DNA from: a bacterium | GTDB taxonomy: Bacteria > SZUA-79 > Acidulodesulfobacterales > Acidulodesulfobacteraceae | Length of the DNA: 24,806 nucleotides | NCBI GenBank assembly: GCA_021813595.1 | Contig: JAKAKF010000047.1 | Span: 1-24,806, forward strand | Direction of reading: 5' to 3' | In this document: one piece after another, positions 17,755 through 24,763 of the stretch | Position numbering within the stretch: the stretch's first letter is position 1 | Layout: every line of letters starts with the position of its first letter | Notes under the pieces: model-generated | Seen by the model: the letters and a program-made list of their open reading frames with translations, nothing else | Database searches by the model: none | What the model was told of the DNA's origin: nothing | Translations under genes and position numbers: made by a program

Positions 17755-18892
17755 CCATATGTCTAATCCGCATGGTCATCCGGCAGGCATGACGCACGGC
17801 GGAGCAATGCCCAAAAAAAACGAACTAAGATTGGTTTTCTGGGAGCTTACCGCAAGATGCAACCTTAAATGCGTTCACTGCAGGGCGGAAGCGCAGATGG
17901 AAAGACAGGAAGACGAACTTTCGACGGAAAAATGTTTCAGCGTCATAGACGATTTATGCAAGTTCAGCAGTCCGATACTTATTTTAACGGGAGGCGAGCC
18001 GCTTTACAGGGAAGATATTTTCGATATAGCCGAATATGCGACTAAAAAAGGCTTAAGAGTGGCGCTTGCCACCAACGGAACTTTAGTCGACGAAAAAGTT
18101 GCAAAGCGGATTATAGGAAGCGGTATTAAAAGAGTCTCTATAAGTCTTGACGGTTCAAACGCCAAAACCCACGATTCATTCAGGATGATACCGGGTTCTT
18201 TCGAGAGCGCTTTTAACGGAATTAAAAATCTGCAGAAAGAAGGCATAGAAGTTCAGGTAAACACGACTATAGCAAGGCATAATGAAGACGAAGTACCGGA
18301 TATACTTGAATTAGCTATTAAAAACAATTTAAAAGCCCTGCATATATTTATGCTTGTGCCGGTAGGTTGCGGAGTTCAAATTGCCGATTCCCAGATGCTC
18401 GATAAGCAGAAATATGAAGATATACTTTCCTGGTTTTACGACAAGACTATGGAGTTTAGAGGTAAAATAGAATTAAAAGCGACCTGCGCGCCTCATTTTT
18501 TTAGAATTATGCATAAAAAGGCAAAAGACGCAGGCATAACTATAACTCCTGAAACGCACGGAATGAATGCAGTTACCAAAGGATGCCTTGCCGGAAGCGG
18601 AGTGATGTTTATATCGAGAAAGGGAATAGTCCAGCCGTGCGGATATCTTCCCGTTCAGGCGGGAGACGTTACAAAGCAGTCTGCCGAAGAGATATGGAAT
18701 GGTTCCGAGGTATTTTTAAATTTAAGGGATACGGGACTTTTAAAGGGCAAATGCGGTATATGCGAATATAAAAAAGTCTGTGAAGGCTGCAGGGCAAGAG
18801 CTTATTACGAAAAAGGAGATTATATGGAAGAAGAGCCTTACTGTATTTACGAACCGCTAAGAGGAAGAAGCGCTTTAATCGGCGATAAATAA
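17744..18892 (+). CDS. ahbD: heme b synthase AhbD (Fe-coproporphyrin III decarboxylase, radical SAM)
   Basis: Radical SAM enzyme that oxidatively decarboxylates two propionates of Fe-coproporphyrin III to vinyls, the last step of siroheme-dependent heme synthesis. LRLVFWELTARCNLKCVHCR carries the SAM cluster C39, C43, C46; LTGGEPLYRED is the GGEP motif. The C-terminal cysteines in KGCLAGSG, VQPCGYLP, GKCGICEYKKVCEGCRA and EPYCIYEP provide the auxiliary cluster. At 382 aa the length is normal. The first 22 residues are rich in His and Met (H5, H10, H12, H18; M1, M6, M16, M22). The start at 17744 is supported by GAGGAG (17731-17736) at 7 nt, so this tail is probably translated. It overlaps ahbC by 11 nt. 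Confidence 0.9.
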   Translation: MQNNHMSNPHGHPAGMTHGGAMPKKNELRLVFWELTARCNLKCVHCRAEAQMERQEDELSTEKCFSVIDDLCKFSSPILILTGGEPLYREDIFDIAEYATKKGLRVALATNGTLVDEKVAKRIIGSGIKRVSISLDGSNAKTHDSFRMIPGSFESAFNGIKNLQKEGIEVQVNTTIARHNEDEVPDILELAIKNNLKALHIFMLVPVGCGVQIADSQMLDKQKYEDILSWFYDKTMEFRGKIELKATCAPHFFRIMHKKAKDAGITITPETHGMNAVTKGCLAGSGVMFISRKGIVQPCGYLPVQAGDVTKQSAEEIWNGSEVFLNLRDTGLLKGKCGICEYKKVCEGCRARAYYEKGDYMEEEPYCIYEPLRGRSALIGDK

Positions 18893-18896
18893 TTAC

Positions 18897-18902
18897 TATA
18901 AT
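18897..18902 (+). promoter_or_regulatory. TATAAT box 10 nt before the RDD gene start
   Basis: TATAAT at 18897-18902 lies in the 20-bp gap after ahbD, with no Shine-Dalgarno before the ATG at 18913. A weak TTTAAT (18874-18879) sits 17 bp upstream, inside the end of ahbD. It could serve a near-leaderless transcript of the RDD gene and polA. Confidence 0.35.
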
Positions 18903-18912
18903 AAATTGATTT

Positions 18913-19332
18913 ATGAATAAAAAAGCAAACGTCCTTCACAGATTTATCGCAAAGACTATAGATTTGCTGATATTCGGTTTTTTAAGCGAGATGTTTTATC
19001 CTTACGGTTATCTGGCAGGAGTTCTTTATCTGCTGATTGCCGACGGCTTTTTTGACGGGGCTAGCTTAGGCAAAAGGCTGATAGGATTAAAAGTTACGAC
19101 CGGCATAGATAATAAACAGCCGGAGTTTAAAGAATCCATTATAAGAAATTCTTTTATTGCCGTACCCCTGCTTTTTTCTTTTATACCTTTAGTAGGGTAT
19201 TTTTTATTGGTCGTAATCGGCGCTATTATATATGCGGCGGAAATATATTTTATTATGAAAAGTCCGGAAGGCGACAGGCTCGGCGATAGATTTGCCTTTA
19301 CCCACGTAATAGACGTTCCAAGAAATAAATAA
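18913..19332 (+). CDS. RDD-family integral membrane protein
   Basis: Small membrane protein of 139 aa with about three hydrophobic segments. The RDD signature is seen as R10 and D17 in LHRFIAKTIDLLIFG, then LIADGFFDGASLGKRLIGLKV, the conserved Gly-Lys-Arg-hydrophobic-Gly stretch. A C-terminal GDRLGDRFAFTHVI is also typical. The family's function is largely unknown, with ion-transport roles proposed for a few members. It lies 20 nt after ahbD and 5 nt before polA, so it is probably co-transcribed with polA. A heme-related role cannot be claimed from position alone. Confidence 0.85.
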   Translation: MNKKANVLHRFIAKTIDLLIFGFLSEMFYPYGYLAGVLYLLIADGFFDGASLGKRLIGLKVTTGIDNKQPEFKESIIRNSFIAVPLLFSFIPLVGYFLLVVIGAIIYAAEIYFIMKSPEGDRLGDRFAFTHVIDVPRNK

Positions 19333-19337
19333 AAAAC

Positions 19338-22037
19338 ATGGAAAAAGACAGCATTAAAGCCGATCTTTTTTTGATAGATTCCAGTTCCTATTTTTACAGG
19401 GCATTTTATGCCCTTCCTCCGCTTACAAATTCAAAAGGAAAACCTACAGGCGCCGCTTTGGGATATACCAGGATGCTTATGAAGCTAATTAAAGAAGCGG
19501 ATATAAAATACGGCGCATGCCTGTTCGATTCCAAAGAAAGTTTCAGGAAGCAGTCGTACGAGGCTTATAAAGCCAATAGAAAAGGAATGCCCGAAGATTT
19601 GGTTTCGCAGGTCGATTACCTAACCGATATTTCTTATCTGCTGGGGTTTGAAACGTTTAAGCTTAACGGATACGAGGCGGACGATTTAATAGCCCGAACG
19701 GTAAAAAACTTTGAAGGCGGCGATGCGTCTATCTGTATAGTTAGCAGCGATAAAGACCTTAAACAACTGCTCTCCGATAAAGTTTTTATGTACGATGCCC
19801 TTAAAAATAAAATTATCACAAAAAATATTTTTGAGGAAGAAAACGGAATCAAGCCGGAAGAATACAGATATGTTTTGGCGCTTATGGGAGATGCGTCGGA
19901 TAATATACCAGGAATTAAAGGGATTGGCGAGAAAACTGCATTTGCGCTTATTAAAGAATATAAAAATTTAGACGGCATTTATAAAAACATAGATAATATT
20001 AAGAAGCCTAAGCTTAAAGAACTTTTATTAATATACAAAGAAGATGCTTATAAAAGTTTAGAGCTTGCATCTTTCTATGAAGATATTAGCTTAAATGAAG
20101 CGTATTTTATTCCCGGTTCGGGAAAATCTTTGGAAAATAGTAAAGTATTTAATGTCATTGAAGATTTTGCTTTAAAAGAAAAAAACAAGGCCGGTCTTTA
20201 TAAAGTTTTTAAAGAGCTTGAATTTAATTCGCTTATAAAAGATTTAGGAGTCGAAGATAATAAAGCGGAAGAGTCGGCTAAAGATACGAAAGATACCGAG
20301 AATACTATCCAAGCAGTTTCTAAAAATTTTTCCGAAGACGGTGGATTTCTTTCTATTTACGTCGATTTTACCGAAAAAAAGAAAGAATTATTCGACGACG
20401 AATCAAATCCCATATATATTTATTCTAAAGAAACAGGACCTGTATCTTACGGGCTTAAAGATATTTATGACGGCAAACGTTTAAAGGATTTATTGAAAGA
20501 CGGTTCCGTTTTAAAAATAGGGTGCGGACTTAATGCCGCAAAACTGTTTTTGGAAAATAACGGAATCGAATTCAACGGACTTCATTTCGATATAAAAATA
20601 GCATCCTATCTTTTGAATCCTATAAAACACAAACACACTTTCGAAGATATCGAAGCGGAATTTCAAGAAAAGCTTAAGCCGTTAAAATCTGAAGAATCAA
20701 ACAATTATGCCCTTACGGTCTATCGATTGTATAAAATTTTGAAAACCGAAATAGAAACCGACGATGCTTTAAAACGCCTGTTCAAAGAAGTCGATATGCC
20801 GCTTTCGGCGGTCCTTTTCGAAATGGAAAAAGCTGGATTTAAAGTAGATAAAGATATGCTTATGTCTTTATCGGCATCATTAGATTCCGACTCAAAAAAA
20901 CTTACCGGAATAATACATAAAATCGCAGGCAGAGAATTTAATATTAATTCGCCTAAACAGCTTAGCGCAATTATGTTCGACGAAATGAACTTTAAGCGCG
21001 TCAAAAAAAACAGCACCGATATAGAAGTTCTTCAGACGTTAAAAGCAGAATTTGAAATACTTCTCGGAAACGGCAATGAAGATAAAACCTTAAGAGATTA
21101 TCTTTTATTTTTGGACAGTTTAATATCTTACAGGAACAAGGTTAAGCTTAAAACATCTTTCGTCGACGTGCTTTTAAGGGAAATGGACAGAAACGACAGG
21201 GTTCACACTTCTTTTTCTCAAATAACTACTTCTACCGGAAGGCTTGCAAGCCAGAGCCCAAATCTTCAAAATATTCCCGTTTCGGGAGAAGAAGGGATTA
21301 AAATAAGGCGCTCTTTTATAGCTAAAGACGGCTGTATGCTTCTTTCTGCGGATTATTCCCAGATTGATTTAAGGGTAATGGCATCTATCTCAGAGGATAA
21401 AGCCTTAATCGAAAGTTTTAAAAATAACGAAGATATTCACGCAAAAACTGCGGGGGAAATTTTCGGGGTCGGCGTCGATGCCGTCGATAAAGATATGAGG
21501 AGAAAGGCAAAAGTGATTAATTTTGGAATAATTTACGGCATGAGCCCTTTCGGCTTATCCAAAGAACTCGGTATTTCCGCCGAAGAGGCAAGGCTTTATA
21601 TAAATTTATATTTTAAAAACCATCCCGCTATCAAAGAATATATGGAAAAGACGGTCAAAGAGGCAAAGACAAACGGATTCGTCAGAACGGCTTTCGGAAG
21701 AAAATGCTATATAGAAAACATAAATTCCGGAATAAGAAATTTATCTTCGTTTTCGGAAAGAGCGGCGATCAATGCTCCTATTCAAGGAACCGCCGCCGAT
21801 ATAATTAAAATTGCCATGGTAAATATTTATAAATACATTCAAAACGACGAAATTCTAAAAAACTCCGCAACAATGCTCCTACAGGTTCACGACGAACTGA
21901 TATTCGAAGTAGAAGAATCAATAGTAAAAAACTTTGCAAAAGTTATCACTCCCCTAATGACCGATCAAAATCTTCTGTCAGGCGTTCCGCTGTCCGTAAA
22001 TATCGGCACCGCAAAAAACTGGGCGGAAGCCCATTAA
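19338..22037 (+). CDS. polA: DNA polymerase I (5'-3' exonuclease and polymerase; proofreading site degenerate)
   Basis: Fills gaps and removes RNA primers during replication and repair. At 899 aa it is a normal three-domain PolI. The N-terminal 5'-nuclease (about 1-290) has FLIDSSSYFYRAFYALPPL, YEADDLIA and MGDASDNIPGIKGIGEKTA. Polymerase motifs are A (LLSADYSQIDLRVMA, Asp672), B (RRKAKVINFGIIYGMSPFGL) and C (LLQVHDELIFEV, Asp852). The central 3'-5' exonuclease fold remains (FDIKIASYLLNP) but its metal-binding residues are lost. The DxE motif reads VDFTE (D343, F344, T345), the NxxxD motif reads NAAK (Lys402 at the Asp position), and YxxxD reads YALTV (Val461). It is therefore probably proofreading-deficient, like the Taq and Bacillus enzymes. 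No clear Shine-Dalgarno; the start lies 5 nt after the RDD stop. Confidence 0.96.
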   Translation: MEKDSIKADLFLIDSSSYFYRAFYALPPLTNSKGKPTGAALGYTRMLMKLIKEADIKYGACLFDSKESFRKQSYEAYKANRKGMPEDLVSQVDYLTDISYLLGFETFKLNGYEADDLIARTVKNFEGGDASICIVSSDKDLKQLLSDKVFMYDALKNKIITKNIFEEENGIKPEEYRYVLALMGDASDNIPGIKGIGEKTAFALIKEYKNLDGIYKNIDNIKKPKLKELLLIYKEDAYKSLELASFYEDISLNEAYFIPGSGKSLENSKVFNVIEDFALKEKNKAGLYKVFKELEFNSLIKDLGVEDNKAEESAKDTKDTENTIQAVSKNFSEDGGFLSIYVDFTEKKKELFDDESNPIYIYSKETGPVSYGLKDIYDGKRLKDLLKDGSVLKIGCGLNAAKLFLENNGIEFNGLHFDIKIASYLLNPIKHKHTFEDIEAEFQEKLKPLKSEESNNYALTVYRLYKILKTEIETDDALKRLFKEVDMPLSAVLFEMEKAGFKVDKDMLMSLSASLDSDSKKLTGIIHKIAGREFNINSPKQLSAIMFDEMNFKRVKKNSTDIEVLQTLKAEFEILLGNGNEDKTLRDYLLFLDSLISYRNKVKLKTSFVDVLLREMDRNDRVHTSFSQITTSTGRLASQSPNLQNIPVSGEEGIKIRRSFIAKDGCMLLSADYSQIDLRVMASISEDKALIESFKNNEDIHAKTAGEIFGVGVDAVDKDMRRKAKVINFGIIYGMSPFGLSKELGISAEEARLYINLYFKNHPAIKEYMEKTVKEAKTNGFVRTAFGRKCYIENINSGIRNLSSFSERAAINAPIQGTAADIIKIAMVNIYKYIQNDEILKNSATMLLQVHDELIFEVEESIVKNFAKVITPLMTDQNLLSGVPLSVNIGTAKNWAEAH

Positions 22038-22040
22038 TAA

Positions 22041-22079
22041 GTTAAAATCAAATAATTTTAACATCTTTTAAATTTTTTC
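22041..22079 (+). terminator. weak AT-rich hairpin with T-rich tail after polA
   Basis: GTTAAAAT (22041-22048) pairs with ATTTTAAC (22055-22062) across a 6-nt loop. It is followed by a T-rich stretch ending in TTTTTTC at about 22079. The 8-bp stem has only two G/C pairs, so the terminator is weak if real, but its place 3 nt after the polA stop and ahead of the cyd promoter fits. Confidence 0.4.
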
Positions 22080-22107
22080 TTGACAAATTTTTTACATGTG
22101 GTATAAA
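22080..22107 (+). promoter_or_regulatory. cydAB promoter P1 (TTGACA / extended TATAAA)
   Basis: A perfect -35 TTGACA (22080-22085), a 16-nt spacer and TATAAA (22102-22107) form a sigma-70-type promoter. TG at 22099-22100 makes the -10 an extended one. The predicted start is near 22114, about 205 nt before cydA. Confidence 0.7.
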
Positions 22108-22117
22108 TAAGATAAAT

Positions 22118-22134
22118 AGGATTAAATTTATCCT
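22118..22134. promoter_or_regulatory. candidate operator palindrome just downstream of cyd P1
   Basis: A 17-nt inverted repeat, AGGATTAAATTTATCCT, has seven of eight pairs complementary around a central A. It lies about 4 nt after the predicted P1 start and 10 nt before the P2 -35, the place expected for a repressor or dual-acting redox/oxygen regulator. It matches no FNR, ArcA or Rex consensus that I can confirm. Confidence 0.45.
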
Positions 22135-22144
22135 GATTATTTTT

Positions 22145-22172
22145 TTGACAATTTTAAATTATGAGATAAAAT
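22145..22172 (+). promoter_or_regulatory. cydAB promoter P2 (TTGACA / TAAAAT)
   Basis: A second perfect TTGACA (22145-22150) is followed after 16 nt by TAAAAT (22167-22172). It lies 65 bp downstream of P1 and would start near 22179, leaving a leader of about 140 nt. Confidence 0.55.
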
Positions 22173-22319
22173 TTAATTAAATAATATTAAATTTTTATTG
22201 ATTGATAAAATATATAATTTATTTAATTTTATTTTAATTGTTTTTGATGTCGTGTTTTGTTTTAGATTTGTTCTTATTTAATTTTAATTTAATTTTTTTC
22301 TAACTTTAAGGGGTGCTTT
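22173..22319 (+). other. T-rich untranslated leader of cydA
   Basis: No open frame or conserved RNA structure is visible. The + strand from about 22219 to 22300 is strikingly T-rich with few G or C. A 13-nt direct repeat TTATTTAATTTTA occurs at 22219-22231 and 22274-22286; low complexity limits its meaning. A perfect 12-bp palindrome ATTTAATTAAAT lies at 22171-22182. The leader ends with the strong ribosome site AAGGGG at 22308-22313, 6 nt before the cydA ATG. Confidence 0.5.
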
Positions 22320-23723
22320 ATGGATAGTACAGCTTTATTACTGGCGCGTATCCAGTTTGGAATGACGGCCTTTTTCCACTTTCTTTACCCGCCCTTAACT
22401 ATCGGTTTGGGCTTGCTTTTAGTAATAACCGAAGGAACTTATGTTTTTACCAAAGATCAGGAGTATTTAAGAATTACCCGTTTTTTTGCAAAATTATTCG
22501 CAATTAACTTTGTCGTAGGCGTTGCATCGGGAATTGTTATGGAATTTCAGTTCGGAACGAACTGGGCGCAGTATTCGTCTTTTGTAGGGGCTATATTCGG
22601 TTCTCCTCTTGCAATAGAAGGGCTGTTTGCTTTTTTTATGGAATCTATTTTCGTGGGCGTTATGCTTCTCGGATGGAACAGGCTTTCGGCTAAAGCCCAC
22701 TGGGTATCTACCATACTTGTCGCATTCGGTTCTACTTTGTCCGGAGTATGGATATTAGTAGCAAATTCATGGATGCAGACGCCGGCAGGCTACAAAATAG
22801 GTTCAAACGGAATACCTAAGATGACAAACTTCTGGCAGATGGTATTTAATCCTTATTTTCCGTCGGAATTTACTCATGTCATAATGGGCGCATGGGAATA
22901 TTCAGCTTTTTTTATGGCGGGCGTTGCGGCATGGTTTTTAATTAAAAACAATAAAGACATGGTAATGAGGAAGGCTTTAAAAGTAGCCGTTATAGTCGGC
23001 GTAATAGTTGCCTGCGGACAGATTATAGTCGGAGATATCGGAGCAAGAGAAGTGGTAAAATACCAGCCGACCAAGCTGGCAATGATGGAAGCCCTCTGGC
23101 ATTCGCAGAAATATGCGCCGGAAACGCTTTTTGCCCTGCCTAACAATGCAACGGAATCTAACGGACCGCAAATCGGAATACCGAGTATGTTGAGCATGCT
23201 TTCATATTTAAATCCGGCCGCAAAAGTTATGGGTTTAAATGCGGCTATAAGATATATTAATAAAAAAGATTCAAAATTAGATCACACTAAACTGACTCTT
23301 GCAATGTTTCCGCCCGTATGGATAGTGTTTTGGTCGTTTCATATAATGATGTATTTTGGATTTTATTTTGCGTTAGTTATGCTTATAGCTCTATATCTTT
23401 TGCTCAAAGATAAACTGTTCGACAGTCCTAAGATGTTAAAATTATTGTGGTTTTCTACGTTTTTGCCGTTAATAGCAATCGAATTAGGTTGGTTTACGAC
23501 AGAAATAGGAAGACAGCCGTTTACGGTTTACGGTCTTTTGACAACCGTTGATTCGGTTTCTAAGAACGTAAACGTTTTAGACTTAGGTTTATCTGTCGTA
23601 ATGTTTGTTTTAATTTATATAACCTTGGCTTCTTTTGCGGTTTATCTGTTTAAAAGAGAATTAAAGGAAAGATCTCAAGGAAAAGACGAACTTGCCGGCG
23701 AATCTGCAAAGGCAGCAAATTAA
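22320..23723 (+). CDS. cydA: cytochrome bd quinol oxidase subunit I
   Basis: Heme-bearing subunit of the bd-type terminal oxidase, which oxidises quinol and reduces O2 to water in the cytoplasmic membrane. At 467 aa it is the short-Q-loop type, against 522 in E. coli. The b595 ligand is His20 in FGMTAFFHFLYPPLTIG. The b558 ligands are His186 in FTHVIMGAWEYSAFF and Met343 in WSFHIMMYFGF. AIEGLFAFFMES holds the two Glu of the proton/heme d path. The Q-loop motif is KYQPTKLAMMEALW, and GRQP is present as TTEIGRQPF, with Phe for the usual Trp. The residue two before the heme-ligand Met is His341, where E. coli has Arg391. AAGGGG lies 6 nt before the ATG. cydB follows after 23 nt. Confidence 0.96.
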   Translation: MDSTALLLARIQFGMTAFFHFLYPPLTIGLGLLLVITEGTYVFTKDQEYLRITRFFAKLFAINFVVGVASGIVMEFQFGTNWAQYSSFVGAIFGSPLAIEGLFAFFMESIFVGVMLLGWNRLSAKAHWVSTILVAFGSTLSGVWILVANSWMQTPAGYKIGSNGIPKMTNFWQMVFNPYFPSEFTHVIMGAWEYSAFFMAGVAAWFLIKNNKDMVMRKALKVAVIVGVIVACGQIIVGDIGAREVVKYQPTKLAMMEALWHSQKYAPETLFALPNNATESNGPQIGIPSMLSMLSYLNPAAKVMGLNAAIRYINKKDSKLDHTKLTLAMFPPVWIVFWSFHIMMYFGFYFALVMLIALYLLLKDKLFDSPKMLKLLWFSTFLPLIAIELGWFTTEIGRQPFTVYGLLTTVDSVSKNVNVLDLGLSVVMFVLIYITLASFAVYLFKRELKERSQGKDELAGESAKAAN

Positions 23724-23746
23724 AATAATCAGGAGGTGTCATTATC

Positions 23747-24763
23747 ATGAACTTAAATATATTATGGTTTATTCTTGTTGCCGTTATAATTTTGGGTTGG
23801 TCGGTTATGGACGGATTCGATTACGGCGTGGGCGGACTTTTAAATTTCATAGCTAAAAACGATGAAGAAAAAAGATACGTTATTAACGCAATAGGTCCTG
23901 TTTGGGACGGAAACCAGGTATGGCTTATACTTGGAGGCGGAGCGGTTTTTGCGGCTTTTCCGTTAGTTTATGCGTCGATTTTCAGCGGATTCTATCTTGC
24001 AATGATGTTAGTCGTCTGGCTGATAATATTCAGGGCGGTTTCTTTTGAATTTAGAAGCAAGGTTGAAAGCGCTAAATGGAGAAACTTTTGGGATGCGGAT
24101 ATTACCGTAACGGGTCTCGGCATTGCCTTACTGCTCGGCGTGGCTATAGCAAATATTTTAATGGGAATTCCGCTAAATAAAGAGCATATCGATTATCAGT
24201 CGCTTTTCAGCCTCTTAAATATTTTTGGATTGGTAGGCGGTCTTATATCTCTTTCCATGTTTTTAATGCACGGCTCTACATATTTAATTATGAAAACCGA
24301 AGGAGATGTTCAGCAGAGAGCAAGGGCTTTCGCTAAAGGATTTGCCGTAGCCTTTATAATCGTTACTTTGCTGTTTTTAATAATTTCGCCGATATTTGCT
24401 CCAAGGCTTCTCGGCAACAGTTTCGGCGTAATAGGCGACCTCGTTCCGGTTATAATGCTTATAGGGGCTATAGGAGTTATACTGACGGCAGGGTCTTCAA
24501 GCGATATAAAGCCGTTTGCATATTCTATCGTTGCTATTATCGGCGCTGTTGCAAGTTTAGCCGTCGGCATATTTCCGAATATAGTTCCATCTTCAATTAA
24601 TACAAAATACAGTTTAAATATATATAATTCGGCTTCAAACCATCTAACGCTTTTAGTTATGCTAATAGCGACTATTATCGGTTTGCCGCTGGTTTTAATA
24701 TATGCAATTTACGCATATAAAAAGTTTGGCTTAAAGGTAAAAATGGACGACAGCAGTTATTGA
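23747..24763 (+). CDS. cydB: cytochrome bd quinol oxidase subunit II
   Basis: Second membrane subunit of the bd oxidase, needed to assemble the heme b595/d site. At 338 aa and about eight to nine helices it is full length. The N-terminal WSVMDGFDYGVGGLL with the conserved Asp is diagnostic, followed by IGPVWDGNQVWLILGGGAVFAAFP and FRAVSFEFR. AGGAGGTG (23731-23738) precedes the ATG by about 8 nt. Only 43 bp remain after the stop and they hold no CydX-like small gene or clear terminator, so the operon may continue past the window. Confidence 0.96.
   Translation: MNLNILWFILVAVIILGWSVMDGFDYGVGGLLNFIAKNDEEKRYVINAIGPVWDGNQVWLILGGGAVFAAFPLVYASIFSGFYLAMMLVVWLIIFRAVSFEFRSKVESAKWRNFWDADITVTGLGIALLLGVAIANILMGIPLNKEHIDYQSLFSLLNIFGLVGGLISLSMFLMHGSTYLIMKTEGDVQQRARAFAKGFAVAFIIVTLLFLIISPIFAPRLLGNSFGVIGDLVPVIMLIGAIGVILTAGSSSDIKPFAYSIVAIIGAVASLAVGIFPNIVPSSINTKYSLNIYNSASNHLTLLVMLIATIIGLPLVLIYAIYAYKKFGLKVKMDDSSY

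Noticed and set aside
16564..18892. NirJ-type heme d1 synthesis enzymes
   Set aside because: The pair resembles AhbC then AhbD, and there is no nirS, nirF or nirDLGH gene nearby.
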